19,609 nucleotides of DNA from Pseudomonadota bacterium. Its GTDB lineage: Bacteria; Pseudomonadota; Alphaproteobacteria; Rickettsiales; UBA1997. The stretch is from contig RFXY01000004.1 of assembly GCA_009921385.1 (NCBI GenBank), positions 1 to 19,609 on the forward strand, in the 5' to 3' direction. The notes beneath the pieces are model-generated. The model was not told where the DNA came from, made no database searches, and worked only from the letters and a program-made list of their open reading frames with translations. Position 1 is the first letter of the stretch; each line of letters starts with the position of its first letter. The translations under genes and the position numbers were made by a program. Below are positions 1-6,120 of the stretch, one piece after another.

Positions 1-552
1 TATTTTATGATTGAATCTGGCGGAACACCAGATTCAAAAAATGAAGAATACTGGAATGGCGATATTAACTGGGCTACCCTAGCAGATCTTCCTGCTGATA
101 ACCATATTACAGAAATTAATTCTACCAAGCGAAAAATAACAGAGTCTGGTTTAAAAAATTCTTCTGCAAAATTATTACCAGCACACTCTATACTTATTTC
201 TTCTAGAGCAACAATTGGGAGAATTGCTACAAACTCAGTTGAACTTACAACTAATCAAGGATTTAAAAACATCGCCATTAAAGATCGTAGTAAAGTTAAC
301 TATAAGTATGTTTCACTAGCTCTAATAAATAAAGTAGACGAAATGATTGGGATGGCTAACGGAGGAACATTCGCCGAAATTTCTAAATCTAGTTTTTCTA
401 AAATAAAAATCCCACTCCCACCAATCGAAACTCAACAACAAATCGTCGCTCAAATCGAAGCCGAGCAAGCTTTGATTGAATCTGCTAAAAAGCTCATTGA
501 AATCTACGAACAAAAAATCAAAGAGGTTATTGCCAAAATTTGGGAAGAGTAG
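1..552 (+). CDS. hsdS: Type I restriction specificity subunit, C-terminal part (5' cut by window edge)
   Basis: This is the 3' part of a type I restriction-modification specificity (S) subunit, which selects the target sequence for the HsdM methylase and HsdR nuclease. The reading frame is open to base 1. The visible part starts at the entry of a target recognition domain (GGTPDSKNEEYWNGDINW), continues with the family's ISSRATIGRIA and NQGFKNI blocks, and ends in LPPIETQQQIVAQIE followed by a coiled-coil helix of about 35 residues (EQALIESAKKLIEIYEQKI). That is the usual TRD plus conserved spacer helix. The Met at base 7 falls inside the TRD and is not the start. The upstream TRD and any hsdM or hsdR lie outside the window. 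No hsdM or hsdR follows downstream; the gene is followed at once by a palindromic repeat element. The family call is firm, but whether the gene is full length cannot be seen. Confidence 0.88.
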   Translation, partial: YFMIESGGTPDSKNEEYWNGDINWATLADLPADNHITEINSTKRKITESGLKNSSAKLLPAHSILISSRATIGRIATNSVELTTNQGFKNIAIKDRSKVNYKYVSLALINKVDEMIGMANGGTFAEISKSSFSKIKIPLPPIETQQQIVAQIEAEQALIESAKKLIEIYEQKIKEVIAKIWEE

Positions 553-624
553 ATGAATAATTTTATTAAAAAAAAGAAGTGTATCTGCCTATTTGTTATG
601 TTGGCATTATACCATTTCCACTAA
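553..624 (+). pseudogene. Possible truncated signal-peptide ORF run into by the repeat element
   Basis: An ATG follows the hsdS stop codon directly (TAGATG) and opens a 23-codon frame, MNNFIKKKKCICLFVMLAL and a short tail. It has a basic N-terminus followed by a hydrophobic stretch, like the start of a secreted or membrane protein. The frame runs into the left tip of the 341-bp element at 609 and stops inside it at 622-624. It may be the head of a gene cut off by the insertion, or it may be chance. No other part of such a gene is visible. Confidence 0.2.
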
Positions 625-949
625 TTAAAATCACACTTCGATCTAAATTCCCCATCCCGTGGAAAGGAAATTTAGATCGAATGCGGTGCAAAATTCCCCT
701 TTTTTAGAAGGGGTGGCGACCGAAGGTCGACGGGGTAGTGTTGGGAGACGATCGCCGATGATATTTCGAGTAAGATCCCGCCGTGGCTTGCAAACACTAC
801 CCCGGCACTTCGTGCCACCCCTTCTAAAAAAGGGGAATTTGCCCCCCAGTTCTGCTTGACAACACTACCCCGCCCGATATAGCTTGCACCCCTTCGTTGA
901 GTACAGAGAATTTAGATCGAAGTGTGATTTTAATTAGTGGAAATGGTAT
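609..949. mobile_element. 341-bp palindromic MITE-like element with 42-bp perfect terminal inverted repeats
   Basis: Bases 609-650 and 908-949 are perfect inverted copies of each other (42 of 42). They run from ATACCATTTCCACTAATTAA to the core CACACTTCGATCTAAATTC. Inside is a second perfect inverted pair, 691-717 and 814-840 (27 nt, from AAATTCCCC to GGGGTGGC). Small hairpins GACC-GAA-GGTC and GGCAC-TTC-GTGCC follow each inner arm, then GGGGTAGTGTT and its complement. The sequence is much more GC-rich than its surroundings. It encodes no credible protein and no transposase. It fills the space between the convergent genes hsdS and rsmE, and its right tip overlaps the rsmE stop codon. The size, the palindrome and the partial copies elsewhere in the window point to a non-autonomous transposable element. 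It might also act as a two-way terminator. No clear target-site duplication is seen. Confidence 0.8.
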
Positions 950-1776
950 TATTCGGCATAAAAATTGGCAGGCAAATGAAAATCGCCTAAAAATTCTTGC
1001 ACCAAAGCCAAAGCAACAACAATAGCAGTATCTGCCCTTAAAATTCTTGGCCCCAAATTAAGAGCAAAGCAATTTTCTTGCTGTAAAATCAACGATCGTT
1101 CTTGTGAACTAAACCCACCTTCTGGGCCAATCAGCACCAATATTTTAGATGCTTGATGCTTTTTTTGCAAATCTGGTAAAATATTAGTTGCTTGCTTGCC
1201 TAAGCCAGTTTCGTCGCAAAATAATAAAATATCATCAGGTTTTTTGTTGGTTAAAAATGCCGAAAGCTTTTGCAAAGGCTCAATAGTTGGCAACAAATTT
1301 CTGCCACACTGCTCGGTTGCTTCTTTAACATTGGCGAAAAATTTTTCACTATTAAAATCGGCAATAACAGTTCGTTGTGTTGTTAAAGGCTGAAAATAGC
1401 CAACTCCCATTTCGGTCGCTTTGCTTGCCAAATAATCGAGTCTAACATTTTTGATTAAAGCAAAAGCCAGCACAATGTTGCTTTGTTGTTGAGTTTTAGC
1501 AACTTGTTTGCTAATGTGTAGCTCGAGTTGTTTTTTGTAGACAGCGACAATTTCTGCCAAAAAACTACCTTGATTTTGATTAAAAATTATCACCTGATTG
1601 CCAATATTTAACCTCAACACATTAATTAAATAGTTAAAATCGCCAAAATCGAGCAAAACTTTTTGTTGCTTTTGTTGTTCTTGGTAATTAAAATTAAAAA
1701 CGAAAAGCCTAGGTATTGTTTTTTTGCCGGGTTTTTTGCCGAGTTTTTTGCTGGTTAATTTATCTTTTTTTAGCAT
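949..1776 (-). CDS. rsmE: 16S rRNA (uracil1498-N3)-methyltransferase RsmE
   Basis: RsmE is a SPOUT-class methyltransferase that methylates N3 of U1498 in 16S rRNA in assembled 30S subunits, using S-adenosylmethionine. The 275-residue product has the N-terminal PRLFV strand of the PUA-like domain, ALIKNVRLDYLASKATEMGV in the middle, and the knot motifs LIGPEGGFSSQE and LNLGPRILRADTA that bind AdoMet. The ATG at 1776 puts about 20 basic residues (KKDKLTSKKLGKKPGKK) before PRLFV. A frame extending upstream to 1878 would overlap pstC by about 100 bases and add a hydrophobic stretch foreign to the family, so I reject it. No Shine-Dalgarno sequence is visible. The start codon overlaps the divergent pstC start (shared CATG at 1774-1777). 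The TAA stop is formed with the tip of the repeat element. Confidence 0.9.
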   Translation of the reverse strand: MLKKDKLTSKKLGKKPGKKTIPRLFVFNFNYQEQQKQQKVLLDFGDFNYLINVLRLNIGNQVIIFNQNQGSFLAEIVAVYKKQLELHISKQVAKTQQQSNIVLAFALIKNVRLDYLASKATEMGVGYFQPLTTQRTVIADFNSEKFFANVKEATEQCGRNLLPTIEPLQKLSAFLTNKKPDDILLFCDETGLGKQATNILPDLQKKHQASKILVLIGPEGGFSSQERSLILQQENCFALNLGPRILRADTAIVVALALVQEFLGDFHLPANFYAE

Positions 1777-2941
1777 GTTGTGGTTTTTGATTTTAGTTAT
1801 TTTTGTTATCTCCACCAAATTATTATATAAAAAAATAACTTTGGCAAGATTAAAAAACACTAAACATAATCGCTCCATCTCTTTGCCTAATCACTATTGT
1901 CTTGCCTATATTTTGGTGGCAATTGCTTGTAGTTTTAGTTGGTTTTTTTTACCTTTTCTTGCTTTGTTTTTGCTTGTTGCCAATTATTTTTTATTTCTTT
2001 GGTTAGCAAAAACTAACTTTAACATCAAAAAAACACTAGAAAATTTCTTTATCAAAATGCTTGCTTTTACTGCCTTGCTTGGCATTTTTATCACCATCAG
2101 CATCGCTGTGGTTATTTTTACCGAAACTTATCGTTTTTTTCAAATAATTTCACCACTTGATTTTTTCTTCACCACTCAATGGAACCCACAAATCGCCAAT
2201 GTTGCCGAGCCTGAAACCCTAAAAAATTCTTTTGGCATTTTGCCAGTGTTAATCGGTAGCATTTTAATCGCCCTAATTGCAATGTCTATTGCCATACCTA
2301 TGGGTATTTTTGGCTCAATATATCTCACTTTTTATAGCAATTCTTCTTTACGAAATTGGTTAAAACCAATTCTTGAAATTTTAGCAGGTGTTCCAACCAT
2401 TGTTTATGGTTATTTCGCCATTATTTTTGTTGTGCCGTTTATTAAACAATGTCTAGCTTTTGTTGGCATCGAAATAGCTTCCGAAAATGCTCTTTCTTGC
2501 GGTTTGGTGATGGGCATTATGATAACTCCTTTTGTGTTATCTTTTACCGAAGATGCCTTATTTGCGGTGCCTAAAAATCTAAAAGACGGCTCTTTGGCCT
2601 TGGGTAGCACAAAATCTGAAATGATCCTTACTGTTGCCCTGCCCTATGCTATGCCAAGCATTGTTTCTGCTATTGTTTTGGCTATTTCTAGGGCAATTGG
2701 CGAAACCATGATTGTGGTTATGTCGGCTGGGTTAATTGCCAATTTCACTTTCAACCCACTCAATTCGGTTACCACCGCCACAGTGCAAATTGTCACTTTG
2801 CTTACTGGCGATCAAGAATTTAACAGCCCCAAAACACTTTCGGCTTTCGCTATTGCCTTTAGTTTATTTGTCATTACTTTTTGTTTTAATATTTTAGCTG
2901 TTTATATCACCAAAAAACTACAAAAAAAATATTATAATTAA
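1775..2941 (+). CDS. pstC: Phosphate ABC transporter permease PstC
   Basis: PstC is one of the two inner-membrane permease subunits of the high-affinity phosphate importer PstSCAB. The 388-residue product has several hydrophobic segments. Its N-terminal region carries SLPNHYCLAYILVAI, which resembles the longer N-terminal part of alphaproteobacterial PstC. It then has the binding-protein-dependent permease core: GILPVLIGSILIALIAMSIA, the substrate-side LEILAGVPTIVYGYFA, and the EAA-like loop around DGSLALGSTKSEMILTVALP that contacts the ATPase. I chose the ATG at 1775. An in-frame TTG at 1724 would lie deep in rsmE and add a non-conserved prefix. Neither pstA nor pstB nor pstS is adjacent, since tRNA genes follow, so the partners must be encoded elsewhere. 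Confidence 0.9.
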   Translation: MLWFLILVIFVISTKLLYKKITLARLKNTKHNRSISLPNHYCLAYILVAIACSFSWFFLPFLALFLLVANYFLFLWLAKTNFNIKKTLENFFIKMLAFTALLGIFITISIAVVIFTETYRFFQIISPLDFFFTTQWNPQIANVAEPETLKNSFGILPVLIGSILIALIAMSIAIPMGIFGSIYLTFYSNSSLRNWLKPILEILAGVPTIVYGYFAIIFVVPFIKQCLAFVGIEIASENALSCGLVMGIMITPFVLSFTEDALFAVPKNLKDGSLALGSTKSEMILTVALPYAMPSIVSAIVLAISRAIGETMIVVMSAGLIANFTFNPLNSVTTATVQIVTLLTGDQEFNSPKTLSAFAIAFSLFVITFCFNILAVYITKKLQKKYYN

Positions 2942-2965
2942 TATGATATTCATAAAAAACTCATC

Positions 2966-2994
2966 TTGCATTATAAAAAAGACAATATTATAAT
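2966..2994 (+). promoter_or_regulatory. Sigma-70-like promoter for the tRNA-Met/tRNA-Thr unit
   Basis: The -35 box TTGCAT at 2966-2971 and the perfect -10 box TATAAT at 2989-2994 are separated by 17 bases. They lie in the gap after pstC and about 60 bases before tRNA-Met. The -35 box is the same as in the candidate promoter of the initiator tRNA. The local AT-richness raises the risk of a chance match. Confidence 0.55.
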
Positions 2995-3057
2995 TTTTGG
3001 TAAAATTATTTTTTGGTGTGTTTTTATAAAATATCACCCAATAATTTTTAGCATTTT

Positions 3058-3133
3058 GGCGGAGTAGCTCAGTTGGTAGAGCAGCGGGATCATAATCCGT
3101 TTGTCGGGGGTTCAATTCCCTCCTCCGCTACCA
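3058..3133 (+). tRNA. tRNA-Met (CAT), elongator
   Basis: The cloverleaf folds fully. The acceptor stem GGCGGAG pairs with CTCCGCT (one G-T at the top), and the D stem is GCTC/GAGC. The anticodon stem GCGGG/TCCGT carries loop ATCATAA with anticodon CAT. The T stem GGGGG/CCCTC carries loop TTCAATT. CCA is encoded at 3131-3133. The paired first base separates it from the initiator tRNA at 5050. A lysidine-modified tRNA-Ile with CAT is the alternative, but the arms match the usual alphaproteobacterial elongator Met. Two bases separate it from tRNA-Thr, so the two are cotranscribed. Confidence 0.93.
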
Positions 3134-3135
3134 TT

Positions 3136-3210
3136 GCTATCATAGCTCAGCGGTAGAGCACTTCATTGGTAATGAAGAGGTCGGTGGTTCAATCCCACTT
3201 GATAGCACCA
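3136..3210 (+). tRNA. tRNA-Thr (GGT)
   Basis: The acceptor stem GCTATCA pairs with TGATAGC. The D arm is GCTCAGCGGTAGAGC. The anticodon stem CTTCA/TGAAG carries loop TTGGTAA with anticodon GGT. The T arm is GGTGG/CCACT with loop TTCAATC, and CCA is encoded at 3208-3210. It decodes ACC and ACT. The SemiSWEET gene starts 14 bases later, so that gene is probably on the same primary transcript. Confidence 0.94.
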
Positions 3211-3224
3211 TCGTAGGTAATAAT

Positions 3225-3494
3225 ATGTTAGCACAATTAATCATCGGCTATTTTGCAGCTTTTTTAACTTCTATAAGTTTTTTGCCACAAGTTATTTTAA
3301 TTGTCAAAACCAACAACACTTCGGCAATTTCTTTGCCAATGTATCTTATTTATCTTACAGGAGTTATTTTGTGGTTGGTTTATGGTTTTTTAATTGCCGA
3401 TAAAGTGCTGGTTATTGCCAATTTTTTTACCTTGTTGTTGGCTAGCATTGTCTTATTTTTTAAGATAAGAAACGATTTTTTTTGCAAAAAATAA
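3225..3494 (+). CDS. SemiSWEET family sugar transporter (PQ-loop, MtN3-like)
   Basis: The 89-residue product is a single three-helix bundle of the SemiSWEET type. Such proteins dimerise in the inner membrane to form a small sugar facilitator. TM1 (about residues 3-25) holds the PQ motif SFLPQV (P21, Q22). The family's KTNNTSAISLPMY loop follows, then TM2 (about 38-58, LIYLTGVILWLVYGFLI) and TM3 (about 62-82). The length is typical (85-100 residues). An AGGTAA stretch just before the ATG can serve as a ribosome binding site. The gene directly follows tRNA-Thr and probably depends on the tRNA promoter. The family is clear; the substrate (glucose or sucrose in studied relatives) cannot be told from sequence. 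Confidence 0.87.
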   Translation: MLAQLIIGYFAAFLTSISFLPQVILIVKTNNTSAISLPMYLIYLTGVILWLVYGFLIADKVLVIANFFTLLLASIVLFFKIRNDFFCKK

Positions 3495-3574
3495 AATTTA
3501 CGAAATTAAATTTAGTTGCAATTAAACAGTTAAAATGCAAAAATTTATTTATTTAATTAATAAAAAATCACCAA

Positions 3575-4948
3575 ATGACTAGCAACGATTCTCAAGATAA
3601 TAAAAACAATTGGCATCCCGCTTCGTGGAGAAACTTTCCTATCAAACAACAGCCTTCTTATCAAAACTTGGCACAATTAAAGCAAACAGAAGAAGATCTT
3701 GCCAGCTTTCCGCCTTTAGTTTCGTGCGACGAAATACATCAACTCCAGCAACAGCTTAGTTTGGTAGAAAAAGGAGAGGCATTTTTATTGCAAGGGGGCG
3801 ATTGTGCCGAAAGTTTTCTAGAATTCTCTGCCAATAATCTCAAAAACTACTTTCGCACCATTATGCAAATGACCGTTGCTTTAATGTATGGTCTAAAAAA
3901 GCCTGTGGTGAAAGTTGGCAGAATCGCAGGTCAATATGCCAAACCGAGATCTTCTGATAACGAAACCATCGATAATCAAACCTTTCCTGCCTATCGTGGC
4001 GACATCATTAACGGCATCGATTTTAACTCTTCCGCGCGAGATGCCAACCCTGCCAGATTAATTCAAGCCTATTTTTATTCTTCAGCTTCTTTAAATTTTT
4101 TACGATCTTTGGCTCTTGGCGGTTATGGCAATCTAGAAAAAATCAATCAATGGAATCAAGAACTTAGCCAAGTTCTAAACAGCCAACAAAACATCAATTA
4201 CATCACCGATAAAATTAATGATATTTTAAATTTTATGAATTCTTGTGGCATTAAATACACAGAAATTCCACAATTTACCACCGCCAGTTTTTTCACCTCG
4301 CACGAAGCCTTGCTTTTAAACTACGAGCAGTGTTTCACTCGTTTTGTTAGCGAATATAATAAATTTTATAATCTTAGTGCTCATATGCTCTGGATTGGCG
4401 ATCGCACTCGTTGCCCAAAAGGTGCTCATGTTGAGTTTTTTTCAGGCATTGCCAACCCTATTGCCTTTAAAGTTGGCCCAACCATTACCGAACAAGAATT
4501 GTTAGAATTGCTAGAAATTCTTAACCCCAACAACATTTCTGGCCGAATCACCCTAATTTCAAGAATGGGCAAAGATTTGGTTAAGCAAAAATTGCCTCCG
4601 CTAATTAAAGCAGTCAAAAACAATGGCAACAAAGTTATTTGGTCTTGCGACCCAATGCACGGCAACACCATAAAATCTTCTAACGGCTACAAAACTCGCG
4701 ACTTCAACCACATTTTGCAAGAAGTAAAATCTTTTTTTCAAATCCATCAAGAACTCGGCACCGTTGCAGGAGGAGTTCATTTTGAGCTTACCGGCCAAGA
4801 TGTTACCGAATGTTTGGGTGGCAATCAAAATATTTCTGAGCTAAATTTATCTGATCGCTATCACACTCATTGCGACCCCAGACTAAATTCATCGCAAAGC
4901 ATTGAAATGGCTTTTACTATTGCTTCTGAATTAGCAAAAACTTGCTAA
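3575..4948 (+). CDS. 3-deoxy-7-phosphoheptulonate (DAHP) synthase, class II (plant-like)
   Basis: This enzyme condenses phosphoenolpyruvate and erythrose 4-phosphate to DAHP, the first step of the shikimate pathway. The 457-residue product has the class II pattern from end to end. It opens with WHPASWRNFPIKQQPSY, and LLQGGDCAESF carries the metal-binding Cys76. KVGRIAGQYAKPRS and PAYRGDIIN follow. Near residue 276 is DRTRCPKGAHVEFFSGIANP, near 356 WSCDPMHGNT, near 399 GGVHFELTGQDVTECLGG, and then the DPRLN metal site. No metal or substrate motif is missing. The length matches the family (about 450-465). The product is cytoplasmic. No other aro gene lies nearby. Names used in other bacteria vary (aroG, aroF, aroH), so none is given. 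Confidence 0.95.
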   Translation: MTSNDSQDNKNNWHPASWRNFPIKQQPSYQNLAQLKQTEEDLASFPPLVSCDEIHQLQQQLSLVEKGEAFLLQGGDCAESFLEFSANNLKNYFRTIMQMTVALMYGLKKPVVKVGRIAGQYAKPRSSDNETIDNQTFPAYRGDIINGIDFNSSARDANPARLIQAYFYSSASLNFLRSLALGGYGNLEKINQWNQELSQVLNSQQNINYITDKINDILNFMNSCGIKYTEIPQFTTASFFTSHEALLLNYEQCFTRFVSEYNKFYNLSAHMLWIGDRTRCPKGAHVEFFSGIANPIAFKVGPTITEQELLELLEILNPNNISGRITLISRMGKDLVKQKLPPLIKAVKNNGNKVIWSCDPMHGNTIKSSNGYKTRDFNHILQEVKSFFQIHQELGTVAGGVHFELTGQDVTECLGGNQNISELNLSDRYHTHCDPRLNSSQSIEMAFTIASELAKTC

Positions 4949-4993
4949 AAACTTGCTTTTTGCAAAAAATAACATTTTAAGCGAAAATTGTTA

Positions 4994-5021
4994 TTGCATC
5001 TTAATTTATTGTTCTTAAAAT
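4994..5021 (+). promoter_or_regulatory. Candidate promoter of the initiator tRNA
   Basis: TTGCAT at 4994-4999 and TAAAAT at 5016-5021 (five of six consensus bases) are 16 bases apart. The -10 box ends 28 bases before the tRNA, which allows a short 5' leader. The -35 hexamer equals that before tRNA-Met at 2966. Confidence 0.45.
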
Positions 5022-5049
5022 ATGTTTTAGTTTAAACATAAACTTTTAT

Positions 5050-5126
5050 CGCGGGGTAGAGCAGCTCGGTAGCTTGTCAGGCTCATAACCTGAAGGTCGT
5101 TGGTTCAAATCCAGCCCCCGCAACCA
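5050..5126 (+). tRNA. Initiator tRNA-fMet (CAT)
   Basis: The acceptor stem CGCGGGG/CCCCGCA leaves base pair 1-72 as a C-A mismatch, the hallmark of bacterial initiator tRNA that allows formylation and blocks EF-Tu. The D arm is GAGCAGCTCGGTAGCTT. The anticodon stem TCAGG/CCTGA carries loop CTCATAA with anticodon CAT. The T arm is GTTGG/CCAGC, and CCA is encoded. The anticodon stem has only two of the three usual G-C pairs next to the loop; the third position is A-T. Confidence 0.95.
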
Positions 5127-5129
5127 AAT

Positions 5130-5148
5130 AGTGTAAAATCACTTTTTT
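5130..5148 (+). terminator. Weak terminator-like hairpin after tRNA-fMet
   Basis: A four-pair stem AGTG/CACT with a six-base loop is followed by a run of six T. The stem is short, so this is at best a weak intrinsic terminator between the tRNA and the CarD-like gene. Confidence 0.25.
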
Positions 5149-5187
5149 GCCAAAAAAACTTTCGTTGTTATTGATATATTTATTATT

Positions 5188-6120
5188 ATGAAAGCAAAAA
5201 AAACCACTAAAATCACTCAAAAAAATCAAATTAAGCAAAAAACTGAAGAAAAATCTAAAAAATCAATTGCAAAAAGTAACCAAAAAATCACCGAAAAAAC
5301 AACTAAACATAGCAAAAAAACCCCGTTAAATACCCAGCCAGAAGAAATAAAAATCAACAAAACAGTTTTGCCAAAAAGCAAAGATTCTTTTAATGTCAGC
5401 AACTATATCGTCTATCCTTCTCACGGTGTTGGCAAAATCACTAGCATAGATAATCTCACCATTTTAAATCAAGAGCATAAACTCTATATCATCTATTTTG
5501 AAAAAGAAAAACTCACCATCAAAATTCCAGTAGAAAAAGCCGAAAAATACGGCATTCGTCATTTGGTTTCTAAAAAAGAAATAGAAGAAGTTTTAACTAT
5601 TTTACGAGGCGGTGTAAAAAAAATAAAAGGTATGTGGTCGAGAAGAGCCCAAGAATATGAAGAAAAAATCAATTCTGGCAACATTATGCTACTTGCCGAA
5701 GTAATACGCGATCTCACCCGTGATATTCAAGATGGCGATCGCTCGTTTAGTGAAAGGCTTATTTACGAAACTGCCATTTTTCGGCTAGCAAACGAATATG
5801 CAATTATTTTCAACATTTCTCTTGATGTTGCCAAAGAAAAAGTCGTTGCTATTGCCAAAGATAAAATTACTATCGAGCCAAAAGGCAAAGATTTTGACCT
5901 TGATTTTGATAATATGGTTAAATCTCTACACGAAGAAGACGATGACGAAGAAGATGATGATGAAGAAGAAGACGACGATGAAGAACACTATAAATCTCTC
6001 GATAAATACTCGCAAGAAGACGATGAAGATGATTTTATGGAGCAGTTTAAAAAAGCCGAAAAAAATATTAAAAAAGATAAAAAATCAACCAACAAAACTG
6101 CTAAAAAATCAAAAAAATGA
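5188..6120 (+). CDS. carD: CarD/CdnL-family transcriptional regulator with basic and acidic extensions
   Basis: CarD/CdnL proteins bind the RNA polymerase beta subunit and stabilise open promoter complexes. Residues about 70-228 form the domain. It has the RNAP-interacting Tudor-like part (YIVYPSHGVGKITSI, then LYIIYFEKEKLTIKIPVEKA) and the helical DNA-binding part with W150 in KGMWSRRAQEYEEKINSG and SFSERLIYETAIFRLANEYA. Unusual additions make the product 310 residues, against about 160-190 for common family members. Residues 1-68 are almost only Lys, Thr, Gln and Ser, like a disordered basic tail. Residues 249-266 are an unbroken Asp/Glu run, followed by a second acidic patch and a Lys-rich end. 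The gene overlaps lolD by ATGA at 6117-6120, so the two are translationally coupled. Confidence 0.87.
   Translation: MKAKKTTKITQKNQIKQKTEEKSKKSIAKSNQKITEKTTKHSKKTPLNTQPEEIKINKTVLPKSKDSFNVSNYIVYPSHGVGKITSIDNLTILNQEHKLYIIYFEKEKLTIKIPVEKAEKYGIRHLVSKKEIEEVLTILRGGVKKIKGMWSRRAQEYEEKINSGNIMLLAEVIRDLTRDIQDGDRSFSERLIYETAIFRLANEYAIIFNISLDVAKEKVVAIAKDKITIEPKGKDFDLDFDNMVKSLHEEDDDEEDDDEEEDDDEEHYKSLDKYSQEDDEDDFMEQFKKAEKNIKKDKKSTNKTAKKSKK

Noticed and set aside
659..859. 66-residue frame inside the 341-bp element
   Set aside because: It is made of the palindromic repeat arms and spans the inner hairpin; it shows no protein-like pattern and reappears only where the repeat does.
609..949. Repeats considered as a CRISPR array
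   Set aside because: The units are inverted and nested, not direct repeats with regular unique spacers, and no cas gene is visible.
1724..1774. Longer pstC start (TTG at 1724)
   Set aside because: The added 17 residues lie antisense to the conserved N-terminal region of rsmE and have no family support.
1776..1878. Longer rsmE start at 1878
   Set aside because: It would overlap pstC by about 100 bases and add a hydrophobic stretch not found in RsmE proteins.
2918..3115. 65-residue minus-strand frame across tRNA-Met
   Set aside because: It runs through the tRNA gene and its promoter and has no recognisable pattern.
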